Assembly: GCF_026013905.1 (NCBI RefSeq)
Contig: NZ_CP110257.1
Span: 3,085,501 to 3,149,500, forward strand
Reading direction: 5' to 3'
DNA from: Schlegelella aquatica
Lineage (GTDB): Bacteria > Pseudomonadota > Gammaproteobacteria > Burkholderiales > Burkholderiaceae_C
Length of the DNA: 64,000 bases
Every line of letters begins with the position of its first letter. The stretch's first letter is position 1. Under the pieces are notes generated by a model. It saw only the letters and a program-made list of their open reading frames with translations, did no database searches and was not told the origin of the DNA. Made by a program: the position numbers and the translations under genes. Below, one piece after another: positions 44,035-55,043 of this stretch.

Positions 44035-45207
44035 TCACATCTTGCAGCCGCGGGCAGGGTCGGCGAGCTGCTTGACGGCCACGTTGACCGAGCGGTTGAT
44101 CTTGCCCTCCACCTTGCGCAGGTAGATGTCCTGGATCGGGTTGTGGGCCTTGGACATGGTGAAGGGCCCGCGCGGGCTGTTGATCTTGGCCTGCTCCATG
44201 CCCTTGACCACGGCGTCGCGGTTCTTGATGTCGCCGCCCGCCGCCTTGAGCCCGGCCGCGAGCAGTTGCGCGGCGTCATAGCCTTGCACCGCGTACACGT
44301 CCGGCTGCAGCTTGTAGGTCTTGGCGTAGTTGAGCCGGAACTCGCGGTCCTTGGGGTTGGTCAGGTCGTCGGCGTAGTGCAGCGTGGTGAAGAGCCCGTT
44401 GGCCGCCTCGCCCTGCGCCTCGAGCGTGCCATCGGTGAGGAAGCCCGCGCCGTAGAGCGGAATCTTGTCCTTCAGGCCCGCGGCGGCGTAGTCCTTGACG
44501 AACTTGACCGCCCCACCGCCGGCGAAGAACACGTACACCGCGTCGGGTTTGAGCGCGGCGATCTCGGTCAGCAGCGCCTGGAACTCGACGTTGGGGAACG
44601 GCAGGTACAGCTCCTTGAGCACCTTGCCGCCCTTGGACTCGAAGCCTTCCTTGAAGCCGCGCACCGACTCCTCGCCGGCGGCGTACTTCCAGGTGAGCGT
44701 GACCGCCGTCTTGTGCTTGCGCTGCTCGGCCATCACCAGCCCCATCGCGTAGGCGGGCTGCCAGTTGCTGAACGAGCTGCGGAAGATGTTGGGCGCGCAC
44801 AAGGGGCCGGTGATCGCGTCGGCGCCCGCATTGGGCACGATCAGCAGGGTGTTGGTGTCCTTGGCGACCTTGGCCATGCCCATCGCCACCCCGGAGTGCA
44901 CCGTACCCACGAGCACGTCCACCTGGTCGCGCTTGACGAGCTTGTTGGCGTTCTCGGGGGCCTTGGCGGGATCGGACTCGTCGTCCACCTTGAAGTACTC
45001 GATCTCGCGTCCGGCCAGCTTGCCGCCCTGCTCTTGCACATAGAGCTTGAATCCGTTCTCGATCGCGGTGCCGAGCGCGGCGAAGGTGCCGGTGTAGGGC
45101 AGCATCAGACCGACCTTGATCTTGTCCTGCGCCCAGGCGCCGCCGTGCAGGGCGAGGCCCAGGGCGGCAACCCCGAACAGGTGGAAGCTGCGTCGAGTGA
45201 GGCTCAT
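44035..45207 (-). CDS. livK: Periplasmic binding protein of the benzoate-linked ABC transporter
   Basis: 390 aa. Signal peptide with a twin-Arg-like start (TRRSFHLFGVAALGLALHGGAWA, cleavage before QDKIKVG). The mature protein is a type-I periplasmic binding protein: VGLMLPYTGTFAALGTAIENGFKLYVQ, VDVLVGTVHSGVAMGMA and PDVYAVQGYDAAQLLAAG. Relatives beside box genes are thought to bind benzoate or other aromatic acids. The start overlaps the stop of the alpha/beta hydrolase (ATGA), which ties the transporter to the benzoate operon. The symbol is by family, not by proven leucine binding. Confidence 0.85.
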   Translation of the reverse strand: MSLTRRSFHLFGVAALGLALHGGAWAQDKIKVGLMLPYTGTFAALGTAIENGFKLYVQEQGGKLAGREIEYFKVDDESDPAKAPENANKLVKRDQVDVLVGTVHSGVAMGMAKVAKDTNTLLIVPNAGADAITGPLCAPNIFRSSFSNWQPAYAMGLVMAEQRKHKTAVTLTWKYAAGEESVRGFKEGFESKGGKVLKELYLPFPNVEFQALLTEIAALKPDAVYVFFAGGGAVKFVKDYAAAGLKDKIPLYGAGFLTDGTLEAQGEAANGLFTTLHYADDLTNPKDREFRLNYAKTYKLQPDVYAVQGYDAAQLLAAGLKAAGGDIKNRDAVVKGMEQAKINSPRGPFTMSKAHNPIQDIYLRKVEGKINRSVNVAVKQLADPARGCKM

Positions 45208-46103
45208 GTGTGTCTCCTAGTCGCTCCGTTGGTATGAGGGGGCGCCCCGGTGCGGCCCGGGGTCTCGTGGTGTGCATGGCGCTGTACGAACGCAGCCACC
45301 GCGCGCGCCAGCAAGGCCGGCTGATCGCGATGCGGAGAGTGGCCGCAGTCGTGCAGCTTGAGCAGCTCGGTGCGCGGCGCCCGCTCGGCAATGCCGTCGA
45401 TCTGGGCCATCGTGCCGTACTCGTCATCGTAGCCTTGGACCGCGAGCACCGGACACCGGATAGACCCGAGCAGGCTACGGATGTCCCAGCGCCGGAAGTC
45501 GGGGTCGAGCCACACGTCGTTCCAGCCCCAGAAGGCGGAGTCGGGATCGGCGTGGTACCGCGCGAGCTTGCTGCGCAGGCTGGTCGTGACGTAGCCGTCG
45601 CGCGCCTTCTCGATGCTGGCGACCGTCTTGTCCTCGACGAAGATGTGGGGCGCCGCGACGATGAGGCCGCCGGGCACCTCGGGATAGAAGGCCGCGTACA
45701 GCAACGCGATGGAGCCGCCGTCGCTGTGGCCGTAGAACCAGGGCCGCTCGCGCGCCACGTCCACCCCCACGGCCTCGAAGAACGCCGGCAGGAAATCGCG
45801 TGCCTGCTGGTGCATGAAGTCCACCGGCCAACGCTCGTGGCCCGGGCGCGGGCTCGACTGCCCGTAGCCCCAGCGCGAGAGCACGAGGCCGCGGCAGCCC
45901 ACCGCGTCGCACAGCTGCGCGGGAAAGTCCTTCCACATCGCCACCGAGCCGAGCCCCTCGTGCAAGAACACGAGCAGCGGCCGCCGGGTGCGCGCGGGGT
46001 GCAGCCACACGTGCTCGATGCGGTGCTCGCGGCCACTCCAACGCACGCGGGCGAAGTGCACCTGCGCAGCGTTCTCGGGCGCACCGTTGATGTCGTCCTT
46101 CAC
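45204..46103 (-). CDS. Alpha/beta hydrolase of the box cluster
   Basis: 299 aa from a GTG with GGAGG eight bases upstream; a GTG six codons earlier is possible. LLVFLHEGLGSVAMWKDFPAQL gives the oxyanion region, GHSDGGSIALL the nucleophile elbow, VQGYDDEYG the acid and DCGHSPHRDQ the His. Proteins of this type occur next to benzoate-CoA ligase in many box clusters; a thioesterase or lactonase role (for example hydrolysing dead-end CoA esters) has been suggested. Its exact reaction here is unknown. It overlaps the binding-protein gene and follows bclA by 14 bases. Confidence 0.82.
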   Translation of the reverse strand: MKDDINGAPENAAQVHFARVRWSGREHRIEHVWLHPARTRRPLLVFLHEGLGSVAMWKDFPAQLCDAVGCRGLVLSRWGYGQSSPRPGHERWPVDFMHQQARDFLPAFFEAVGVDVARERPWFYGHSDGGSIALLYAAFYPEVPGGLIVAAPHIFVEDKTVASIEKARDGYVTTSLRSKLARYHADPDSAFWGWNDVWLDPDFRRWDIRSLLGSIRCPVLAVQGYDDEYGTMAQIDGIAERAPRTELLKLHDCGHSPHRDQPALLARAVAAFVQRHAHHETPGRTGAPPHTNGATRRHT

Positions 46104-46117
46104 CGCGGGTCCTCCGT

Positions 46118-47695
46118 TCACTGCTGAGCCTGCGCGCGCTCGCGTTCGCGCAGGCGGAAGCGCTGGATCTTGCCGGTCGCCGTCTTGGGCAGCTCCTCGA
46201 TGAACTCGATCGCGCGCGGGTACTTGTGCGGGGCGAGCCGTTGCTTGACGAAGGCCTGGAGTTCCGCCGCGAGCGCGGGGTCGGCCGCGTGGCCGGCCTT
46301 GAGCACGACGTAGGCCTTGGTCTTGGTGAGGCCCTGAGCATCGCTGACGCCGATGACGGCGGCCTCGAGCACCGCGGCATGCTGCACCAGCGTCGCCTCC
46401 ACCTCGAAGGGAGAAACGTACTGGCCGCTCACCTTCAGCATGTCGTCGCTGCGCCCGGCATAGGTGTAGTAGCCCTCGGCATCGCGGCTGTACTTGTCGC
46501 CGCTCTTGGTCCACGCGCCCTGGAACGTCTCGCGCGACTTCTCGCGGTTGTTCCAGTACATCAGCGCCGCGCTCGGTCCGCGCACGTACAGATCGCCGAT
46601 CTCGCCCTCCGCCACCGGACGGCCGTCCTCGCCGCGCAGCTCGATGTCGTACCCCTCGACGGGCCGGCCGGTGGTGCCATAGCGCACTTCGCCGGGCCGG
46701 TTGGAGAGATAGATGTGCAGCATTTCGGTGGAGCCGATGCCGTCGATGATCTCGCAGCCGAAGCGGGCGGTGAAACGCTCGCCGATCTCGCGCGGCAGGG
46801 CCTCGCCGGCCGACGAGCACAGCCGCAGCGACACCTGATCGCGCGTGGGCAGGTGCGGCGAAGCCAGCATCGCGGCGTACAGGGTGGGAGCGCCGTAGAA
46901 CACGGTGGTGCGGTGCCGCAACCAGCGCTCGAAGCAGGCATCGGGCGTCGGGCGCTCGGCCATCAGCACGACGCTCGCTCCCACACTCAGCGGAAAAGTC
47001 AGCGCATTGCCGAGTCCGTAGGCGAAGAAGAGCTTCGCCGCCGAGAACACCACGTCGGACTCCTTCAGCCCCAGCACCGCCTTGCCGTAGAGCTCGGCCG
47101 TCCAGTAGGGGTTGAGGTGCGTGTGGACGGTGCCCTTGGGGCGGCCGGTCGAGCCGGACGAATAGAGCCAGAAGGCCGGCTCGTCGCCGCTCGTCGCGGC
47201 GCACTCGCCCGCCGGCTGGTGCGAGGAGATCCACTCGTCGAAGGCGCGCATGCCGGCGGGCAACGGCCCGGTGGGCCGGGACACGAGGACGTGGCGCACC
47301 TCGTGGCGCGCCGACTCCATCGCCGCCTGCAGCACCGGCAGCAGCGCCGCCGAGACGAAAGCCGCCTGCGCGCGGCTGTGCTCCAGCATGTAGGCGTAGT
47401 CCTGCGCGGTGAGCAGCGTGTTGACCGCCACCGGCACCACCCCGGCATGCAAGGCGCCGAGGAAGGCCACCGGCCAGTCGGTGCTGTCGTGCATCAGCAG
47501 CAGCACACGCTCCTCGCGGTGCACGCCGAGCGAGCGCAAACCCGCGGCGGCCCGGCGCACGCGCTCGTCCAGCCCCGCGTAGGTCAGCGTCTCGCGATCG
47601 TCGATGAAGGCCGGTCGGGCGCCGCGGGCGGCATTGAGGCGCAACAAGTGGTCGGCGAAGTTGAACGGGTCGGCAGGGGCAGCGGGCTGCGGCAT
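46118..47695 (-). CDS. bclA: Benzoate-CoA ligase
   Basis: 525 aa. ANL-superfamily enzyme with P-loop YSSGSTGRPKGTVH, SAKLFFAYGLGNALTFPL (characteristic of benzoate-CoA ligases), the A5 motif IDGIGSTEMLHIYLSN, the hinge region GRSDDMLKVSGQYVSP and A10 Lys in PKTATGKIQRFRL. It activates benzoate with ATP and CoA to benzoyl-CoA, the first step of both the anaerobic and the aerobic (box) routes. A 2-aminobenzoate or hydroxybenzoate ligase is less likely given the box genes. It lies in the leftward operon between the DUF4863 gene and the hydrolase. Confidence 0.94.
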   Translation of the reverse strand: MPQPAAPADPFNFADHLLRLNAARGARPAFIDDRETLTYAGLDERVRRAAAGLRSLGVHREERVLLLMHDSTDWPVAFLGALHAGVVPVAVNTLLTAQDYAYMLEHSRAQAAFVSAALLPVLQAAMESARHEVRHVLVSRPTGPLPAGMRAFDEWISSHQPAGECAATSGDEPAFWLYSSGSTGRPKGTVHTHLNPYWTAELYGKAVLGLKESDVVFSAAKLFFAYGLGNALTFPLSVGASVVLMAERPTPDACFERWLRHRTTVFYGAPTLYAAMLASPHLPTRDQVSLRLCSSAGEALPREIGERFTARFGCEIIDGIGSTEMLHIYLSNRPGEVRYGTTGRPVEGYDIELRGEDGRPVAEGEIGDLYVRGPSAALMYWNNREKSRETFQGAWTKSGDKYSRDAEGYYTYAGRSDDMLKVSGQYVSPFEVEATLVQHAAVLEAAVIGVSDAQGLTKTKAYVVLKAGHAADPALAAELQAFVKQRLAPHKYPRAIEFIEELPKTATGKIQRFRLRERERAQAQQ

Positions 47696-47841
47696 GGTCG
47701 GTCTCCTCGGGGCGCCGGTCTACCGCCGGCGGCGGGTTCGGGTCGGGCAGGGCCGGCCGCTCACGGGCCGCCGACGCGGCGCTCGACACGGCGCACGCAC
47801 GGGGCACGGGGTGGTGGTGGGCGGCGACGCCATGCGCGGAG

Positions 47842-48330
47842 TCAGGCGCGCGTGAACTCGATGCGCCCCTCGGGCAGGAGGTACAGCACCAGGGCGCGCC
47901 CCTGCGTCACCGTCGGACGGTGGGCGGTGCCCGGGCCGTAGACCTTCCAGCCGGCCGGCGTGCCGTCGAACTGCGCCTGCGGCGTCAGCGGCATCACGAG
48001 GTCGAGTTCTCCGGTGGGATGCACGTGGTGCGGCCCGACGACGTCGTGCATGTCCACGACATCCACCGAGAAGCCGGCCGTCGGCGGGCCGGGCGGCAGC
48101 ACGCGGCCGTACCGGATGCCGCCCGCCTCCCGGGTGCACAACCATCCCTCGCGCACGCCCCGCTCGCACTCGGCCTTCATGAGCCGATACCAGGAGGACT
48201 GCGCACCCCACTCCTCGTTGAGCCAGGCCTCCAGCGAAGCGTCCACCGCCCGGCCGGCGAGCGCCTGGGTTATCGTTCGCACCAGCGCCTGGAATGGCTC
48301 GCTGACGGGGGGGCTCTCGGGCTGGCTCAT
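47842..48330 (-). CDS. DUF4863-family protein of the box cluster (hydroxylaminobenzoate lyase-like)
   Basis: 162 aa. An N-terminal helical half is followed by a cupin-like beta part: VDVVDMHDVVGPHHVHPTGELDLVMPL contains His and Glu residues placed as metal ligands, and GPGTAHRPTVTQGRALVLYLLP closes it. The family includes 4-hydroxylaminobenzoate lyase, but members next to box genes have no proven role. It is the first gene of the leftward operon, with the promoter and BoxR-type operator just upstream. Confidence 0.8.
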   Translation of the reverse strand: MSQPESPPVSEPFQALVRTITQALAGRAVDASLEAWLNEEWGAQSSWYRLMKAECERGVREGWLCTREAGGIRYGRVLPPGPPTAGFSVDVVDMHDVVGPHHVHPTGELDLVMPLTPQAQFDGTPAGWKVYGPGTAHRPTVTQGRALVLYLLPEGRIEFTRA

Positions 48331-48387
48331 GGCAGCAGGTCCTCCGGGTGTGGCGGCTGCGGCGGGCGCGGGGCGTCGATGTCACGG

Positions 48388-48416
48388 TTGCCGCGGCCGC
48401 CGGCATGCACTATCCT
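48388..48416 (+). promoter_or_regulatory. Probable boxR promoter
   Basis: TTGCCG (48388-48393), 17-bp spacer, TATCCT (48411-48416). The -10 lies inside the TGCA-N6-TGCA box, the same arrangement as at the boxC promoter, which suggests BoxR represses its own gene. Confidence 0.5.
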
Positions 48417-48423
48417 GCATGCA
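48406..48423. promoter_or_regulatory. BoxR-type operator between the two arms of the box cluster
   Basis: TGCA-CTATCC-TGCA-TGCA. The BoxR relative BzdR is known to recognise TGCA-N6-TGCA. The site covers the boxR -10 on the top strand and the expected start point of the leftward operon on the bottom strand, so one operator could control both directions. Confidence 0.75.
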
Positions 48424-48429
48424 CGGTCA

Positions 48430-48459
48430 ACGATACGGCGCGCGTCTGAGCCATGTCAA
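48430..48459 (-). promoter_or_regulatory. Probable promoter of the DUF4863-bclA-liv operon
   Basis: On the bottom strand TTGACA (48454-48459), 18-bp spacer, TATCGT (48430-48435). The start point would fall near 48423, in the operator. Confidence 0.6.
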
Positions 48460-48528
48460 GAAGAATAGTTCATATGCGGGAAAATCCCGAGGTGCGCCCC
48501 TCCATCCACAGGCAAGAGGTTTGACGGC

Positions 48529-49440
48529 GTGAGCTTCCTCGACGCGGCCCACGAATCGCCCACCGACAAGGACCCGTTCCTCGCGGCGCTGGGCGAGCGC
48601 ATCCGCAACCTGCGCGCCCGGCGAGGGCTGACGCGCAAGGCGACCGCACTGGCCGCCGGGATCTCCGAGCGCCATCTGGCGAACCTCGAGCTGGGCACCG
48701 GCAACGCGTCGATCCTGGTGCTGGTGCAGGTGGCGCGGGCGCTGCAATGCTCGCTGGCCGAGATCCTGGGCGACGTGACCACCTCGTCGCCCGAGTGGCT
48801 GATGATCCGCGAACTGCTGGAAGGCCGCTCCGAAGCCGACCTGCACCGCGCGCGCCTGAAGCTGGCCGAGCTGTTCGACGGCGGCGCGGACCGCCAGGGC
48901 CGGCTCGCCCGCATCGCCCTCGTCGGTCTGCGCGGGGCCGGCAAGTCCACGCTGGGCCGCATGCTGGCCGAGGACCTGGGCTACCCCTTCGTCGAGCTGA
49001 GCCGCGAGATCGAGAAGGTGGCCGGCTGCAGCATCGTCGAGATCCACTCGCTGTACGGCACCAACGCCTACCGCCGCTACGAGCGGCGCGCGCTGGAGGA
49101 GATCGTGCAGATCTACCCCGAGGTCGTGATCGCCACCCCGGGCGGCATCGTCTCGGACCCGGCCACGTTCAATCTGCTGCTCACCCACTGCCTGACGGTG
49201 TGGCTGCAGGCGGACCCGGAGGACCACATGAAGCGGGTCATCGCGCAGGGGGACTTCCGGCCGATGTCGGGCAGCCGCGAGGCGATGGACGACCTCAAGC
49301 GCATCCTGGCCGGACGGGCGGCCTTCTACGCGAAGGCGGACCTCACCTACAACACGAGCGGCCATTCGCTGGAGGAGACCTTCGTGGGTCTGCGCGCCGC
49401 GGTGCGCCAGACCGCCGGGCTCATGGACTGGGCCGCCTGA
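48529..49440 (+). CDS. boxR: BoxR, benzoyl-CoA-responsive repressor (HTH plus shikimate-kinase-like domain)
   Basis: 303 aa from a GTG with AAGAGG upstream. An XRE-type helix-turn-helix (RIRNLRARRGLTRKATALAAGISERHLANLE) is joined by a linker to a shikimate-kinase-like domain with P-loop LVGLRGAGKSTLGRML near residue 135 and PGGIVSDPATFNLL. This fusion is specific to BoxR/BzdR, which bind DNA until benzoyl-CoA occupies the kinase-like domain. It lies between the two arms of its regulon, and matching TGCA-N6-TGCA boxes are found before both. Confidence 0.95.
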   Translation: MSFLDAAHESPTDKDPFLAALGERIRNLRARRGLTRKATALAAGISERHLANLELGTGNASILVLVQVARALQCSLAEILGDVTTSSPEWLMIRELLEGRSEADLHRARLKLAELFDGGADRQGRLARIALVGLRGAGKSTLGRMLAEDLGYPFVELSREIEKVAGCSIVEIHSLYGTNAYRRYERRALEEIVQIYPEVVIATPGGIVSDPATFNLLLTHCLTVWLQADPEDHMKRVIAQGDFRPMSGSREAMDDLKRILAGRAAFYAKADLTYNTSGHSLEETFVGLRAAVRQTAGLMDWAA

Positions 49441-49529
49441 CAGCGGCCCGAGGGCCGGACCCCGCCGCGCCACGCTCCCGGGCAGCGACCGCTCACCCCC
49501 TTCTCAGGGTTACTCCGGACTCCGCCGGG

Positions 49530-49561
49530 TTGACGTCCCTCAACGCATGCACTATCGTGCA
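49530..49561 (+). promoter_or_regulatory. boxC promoter with overlapping BoxR-type operator
   Basis: TTGACG (49530-49535), 17-bp spacer, TATCGT (49553-49558). The near-palindrome TGCA-CTATCG-TGCA (49548-49561) covers the -10, so a bound repressor would block polymerase. A further TGCA half-site lies at 49579-49582. Confidence 0.8.
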
Positions 49562-49629
49562 TCTGACTGGCCGCGAAATGCATTCTTGTTCATGCTTGCC
49601 GCGGCGCCCCGACACCAGGAGTCCCCCCG

Positions 49630-51288
<1,659 letters not shown>

Positions 51289-51401
51289 TGGACATGCCCG
51301 CCGCCGCAGCGCCTTCGGCGCCCTCCTCGCCTCGCGCCGCGCCGCCCTTGCGTCGCGGCGCTGAGACCACACCCCTCCACCCCGCCTGACAGAGGATTCA
51401 C

Positions 51402-52829
51402 ATGTCGTCCATCAACTACAGCGAGAAGATCCCGAACAACGTCAATCTGGCCGAGGACCGCACGCTGCAGCGTGCGCTCGAGCAGTGGCAGCCCAACTTC
51501 CTCCACTGGTGGGCCGACATGGGCCCCGAAGGCTCGCAGAACTTCGACGTGTACCTGCGCACCGCGATCAGCGTGGACCCGCAGGGCTGGGCGCAATTCG
51601 GCTACGTGAAGATGCCGGACTACCGCTGGGGCATCTTCCTGAACCCGAAGGAAGAGGGCCGCAAGATCCATTTCGGCGAGCACCTGGGCGAGAACGCCTG
51701 GCAGGAGGTGCCGGGCGAGCACCGGGCCAACCTGCGCCGCATCATCGTCACGCAAGGCGACACCGAGCCCGCCTCGGTGGAGCAGCAGCGCCACCTGGGC
51801 CTGACCGCGCCGAGCCTGTACGACCTGCGCAACCTGTTCCAGGTCAACGTGGAGGAAGGCCGTCACCTGTGGGCGATGGTCTACCTGCTGCACCGCTACT
51901 TCGGTCGCGACGGGCGCGAGGAAGCCGAGGCCTTGCTGGAGCGCCGCTCGGGCGACGAGGACAACCCGCGCATCCTGGGCGCCTTCAATGAGAAGACGCC
52001 CGACTGGCTGAGCTTCTACATGTTCACCTACTTCACCGACCGCGACGGCAAGTTCCAGCTCGCCGCGCTGGCCGAGTCGGGCTTCGACCCGCTGGCACGC
52101 ACGACGAAGTTCATGCTGACGGAGGAGGCGCACCACATGTTCGTCGGGGAGTCCGGCGTGGCGCGAGTGATCCAGCGCACCTGCGAGGTGATGAACCAGC
52201 TCAAGACCGACGACCCGGCCCAGGTGCGCGCCGCCGGCGTGATCGACCTGCCCACGATCCAGCGCTACCTCAACTTCCACTACAGCGTGACGATCGACCT
52301 GTTCGGCGCCGACCAGTCGTCGAATGCCGCGACCTTCTACACCTCGGGCCTGAAGGGCCGCTACGAGGAAGGCAAGCGCACCGACGACCACCGCCTCAAG
52401 GGGGAGACCTACCGCATCCTCGACGTGCAGGGCGGCCAGTTGGTCGAGAAGGAGGTGCCGATGCTCAACGCCTTGAACGAGGTGCTGCGCGACGACTTCA
52501 TCAAGGACTCGATGGCCGGCGTGGCGCGCTGGAACAAGGTGATCGAGAAGGCCGGCCTGCCGTTCCGGCTGACCGTGCCGCACAAGGCCTTCCACCGCCG
52601 CATCGGCACGCTGGCCGGCGTGCACGTCACGCCGGAAGGGCGCGTGGTCTCGCAGGCCGAGTGGGAAGCGCACCGCGACGAGTGGCTGCCCTCGGCCGAA
52701 GACCGCGCCTTCGTGGGCTCGCTGATGGGCCGGGTGGTGGAGCCGGGCAAGTTCGCCAACTGGATCGCGCCGCCGGTGATGGGCATCAACCGCCAGCCGA
52801 TCGATTTCGAGTACGTGCGCTTCAACTGA
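51402..52829 (+). CDS. boxB: BoxB, benzoyl-CoA 2,3-epoxidase oxygenase subunit
   Basis: 475 aa, as in known BoxB. A class-I di-iron oxygenase: two ExxH motifs are visible, E152-G-R-H155 ([17 protein letters not shown]) and E242-A-H-H245 ([17 protein letters not shown]), as expected for the iron ligands. The start [28 protein letters not shown] and the rest are typical. With BoxA as reductase it turns benzoyl-CoA, O2 and NADPH into 2,3-epoxybenzoyl-CoA. AGAGGA precedes the ATG. Confidence 0.97.
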   Translation: MSSINYSEKIPNNVNLAEDRTLQRALEQWQPNFLHWWADMGPEGSQNFDVYLRTAISVDPQGWAQFGYVKMPDYRWGIFLNPKEEGRKIHFGEHLGENAWQEVPGEHRANLRRIIVTQGDTEPASVEQQRHLGLTAPSLYDLRNLFQVNVEEGRHLWAMVYLLHRYFGRDGREEAEALLERRSGDEDNPRILGAFNEKTPDWLSFYMFTYFTDRDGKFQLAALAESGFDPLARTTKFMLTEEAHHMFVGESGVARVIQRTCEVMNQLKTDDPAQVRAAGVIDLPTIQRYLNFHYSVTIDLFGADQSSNAATFYTSGLKGRYEEGKRTDDHRLKGETYRILDVQGGQLVEKEVPMLNALNEVLRDDFIKDSMAGVARWNKVIEKAGLPFRLTVPHKAFHRRIGTLAGVHVTPEGRVVSQAEWEAHRDEWLPSAEDRAFVGSLMGRVVEPGKFANWIAPPVMGINRQPIDFEYVRFN

Positions 52830-52845
52830 TTCCGTCAGGCGCCTC

Positions 52846-54120
52846 ATGGACATGGCCACGCAGCCGGTCGTCATCAAGCAGCATCTGATCGACCCGGAAA
52901 TCTGCATCCGCTGCAACACGTGCGAGGCGACCTGCCCGGTCGGGGCAATCACGCACGACGAGCGCAACTACGTCGTGAAGGCCGACGTGTGCAACGCCTG
53001 CATGGCCTGCGTGCCGCCGTGCCCGACCGGCGCGATCGACAACTGGCGCACGGTGCCCCGCGCCCGGGCGTACAGCGTCGAGGAGCAACTCGGCTGGGAC
53101 GAGCTGCCCCCCGAGCTCACGCCCGACCAGTGGGGCGCCGAGGGGTTCGAGCCGGTCGAGCTGGAGCCGGTGGTCCACACGCCGGACACGACCGCGCCGC
53201 AGGCGGGCGAGGAGACCGAGTTCACCGCCGCGACCTACGGCTCGACCGTGCCACCCTGGTCGGCCGCGCACGCCTACACCAACCTGTACGGCGCCAAGAA
53301 CCCGACCACGGCGACCGTGGTCGGCAATGTGCGGGTCAACGAGGAAGGTACCGCCAACGAAACGCACCACATCGTGCTGGATTTCGGCGCGATGCCGTTC
53401 CCGGTGCTCGAGGGCCAGTCCATCGGCATCCTGCCGCCGGGTGTGGACGCGCAGGGCCGGCCGCACCATGCGCGGCAGTACTCGATCGCCAGCCCCCGCA
53501 ACGGCGAGCGCCCGGGCTACAACAACGTGTCGCTCACGGTCAAGCGCGTCACGCAGGACCACCAGGGCCGCCCGGTGCGCGGCGTGTGCTCCAACTACCT
53601 GTGCGACCTGAAGGTGGGCGAGACGGTGCAGGTGATCGGCCCGTTCGGCACCAGCTTCCTGATGCCCAACCACCCGCGCTCGAACATCGTGATGATCTGC
53701 ACCGGCACGGGCAGCGCGCCGATGCGCGCGATGACCGAATGGAGGCGCCGGCTGCGCAAGAGCGGCAAGTTCGAAGGCGGCAAGCTGATGCTCTTCTTCG
53801 GGGCGCGCACCAAGGAGGAGCTGCCCTACTTCGGGCCCCTGATGAGCCTGCCCAAGGACTTCATCGACATCAACCTCGCGTTCTCGCGCACGCCGGGGGC
53901 GCCCAAGCGCTACGTGCAAGACCTCATGCGCGAGCGCGCGCCCGACCTGGGCGAGCTGCTCAAAGACCCGAACACCTACATCTACGTGTGCGGACTCAAG
54001 AGCATGGAGACGGGGGTGCTGCTGGCGCTGCGCGACGTGGCCCACGCGAGCGGACTGCCGTGGGACCTCCTGGCCGGCGCGCTCAAGCGCGAGGGCCGAC
54101 TCCACCTCGAGACGTACTGA
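52846..54120 (+). CDS. boxA: BoxA, reductase component of benzoyl-CoA epoxidase
   Basis: 424 aa. The N-terminus carries two [4Fe-4S] ferredoxin motifs ([12 protein letters not shown] and [12 protein letters not shown]). After a linker come an FNR-type FAD domain ([16 protein letters not shown]) and an NADP(H) domain ([14 protein letters not shown] and [13 protein letters not shown]). It passes electrons from NADPH to the di-iron centre of BoxB. It starts 16 bases after boxB and the pair is certainly cotranscribed. Confidence 0.97.
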   Translation: MDMATQPVVIKQHLIDPEICIRCNTCEATCPVGAITHDERNYVVKADVCNACMACVPPCPTGAIDNWRTVPRARAYSVEEQLGWDELPPELTPDQWGAEGFEPVELEPVVHTPDTTAPQAGEETEFTAATYGSTVPPWSAAHAYTNLYGAKNPTTATVVGNVRVNEEGTANETHHIVLDFGAMPFPVLEGQSIGILPPGVDAQGRPHHARQYSIASPRNGERPGYNNVSLTVKRVTQDHQGRPVRGVCSNYLCDLKVGETVQVIGPFGTSFLMPNHPRSNIVMICTGTGSAPMRAMTEWRRRLRKSGKFEGGKLMLFFGARTKEELPYFGPLMSLPKDFIDINLAFSRTPGAPKRYVQDLMRERAPDLGELLKDPNTYIYVCGLKSMETGVLLALRDVAHASGLPWDLLAGALKREGRLHLETY

Positions 54121-54213
54121 GCGCCGCCGCGGGGCCGTCCGGAAGCGGGCCCGTCGCCCTGAGGGCCGGCGCCTGGCCGACGTATGCTTGCAGCCTTCGA
54201 CCCGAGTGATCCC

Positions 54214-55035
54214 ATGAAGACCCTGACCCTCACCCGAGACGCCCGCGGCGTCGCCCATGTGCAGATGAACCGGCCGCAGGTGTACAACGCCTTCGACGAG
54301 ACGATGATCGCCGACCTGGACGGCGCCTTCGAGGAGCTGGCGGGCCGCCCGGACGTGCGTGTGGTCGTGCTGTCGGGCGCCGGCAAAGCCTTCAGCGCGG
54401 GGGCCGACCTGCAGTGGATGAAGCGGGCCAGCGAGGCCACGCGCGAATGGAACCTGGAGGACGCGCGCCGCTTCGCGGGCATGCTGCGGTGCATCCACGA
54501 ATGCCCCAAGCCCACGGTGGCGCGGGTGCACGGCTTGGCGCTGGGCGGCGGCGTGGGCCTGGCGTGCGCCTGCGACATCGCGGTGGCGGCCGAAGGCACG
54601 CAGTTCGCCGTGAGCGAGGCGCGCTTCGGCATCCTGCCCGCGGTGATCGGGCCCTACCTGGTCAATGCGGTGGGCAAGCGGCAGGCGCAGCGGCTGGCGC
54701 TCACCGCCGCGCGCATCGGCGCCGAGGAGGCGCAACGCCTCGGGCTGGTCCAGCAGGTGGTGCCCGCGGCGGGCCTGGACGAAGCGATCGACGCCATCGT
54801 GGACGAACTGCTCGCCAGCGGCCCGCAGGCCCAGGTGGAGATCAAGCGCCTGTTCGCGCAGCTGGAGGTCGGCCCGGTCACCGAGGCGGTGCGCGAACTC
54901 ACCGCGCAGACGATCAGCCGCGTGCGCGGCACCGACGAAGCGCGCGAAGGGTTCGCGGCCTTCCTGGCGAAGCGGCCTGCGGCGTGGATCCCGCCGGCCG
55001 GGCACGGCCCCCGCGGCACCGCGGACGGCGGCTGA
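54214..55035 (+). CDS. Enoyl-CoA hydratase/isomerase family protein
   Basis: 273 aa from MKTLTLTRDARGVAHVQMNRP; a start ten codons upstream is possible. Crotonase motifs: SGAGKAFSAGADLQWMKRA (first oxyanion strand), HGLALGGGVGLACACDIAVAAEG (second) and SEARFGILPAVIGPYLV. After ring opening and oxidation of the semialdehyde, box intermediates are CoA-linked unsaturated C6 acids, so a hydratase or isomerase of the lower pathway fits. The residue pattern resembles methylglutaconyl-CoA or 2-enoyl-CoA hydratases, so another branched-acid role cannot be excluded. 93 bases after boxA. Confidence 0.85.
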   Translation: MKTLTLTRDARGVAHVQMNRPQVYNAFDETMIADLDGAFEELAGRPDVRVVVLSGAGKAFSAGADLQWMKRASEATREWNLEDARRFAGMLRCIHECPKPTVARVHGLALGGGVGLACACDIAVAAEGTQFAVSEARFGILPAVIGPYLVNAVGKRQAQRLALTAARIGAEEAQRLGLVQQVVPAAGLDEAIDAIVDELLASGPQAQVEIKRLFAQLEVGPVTEAVRELTAQTISRVRGTDEAREGFAAFLAKRPAAWIPPAGHGPRGTADGG

Positions 55036-55043
55036 GGGCGGCC

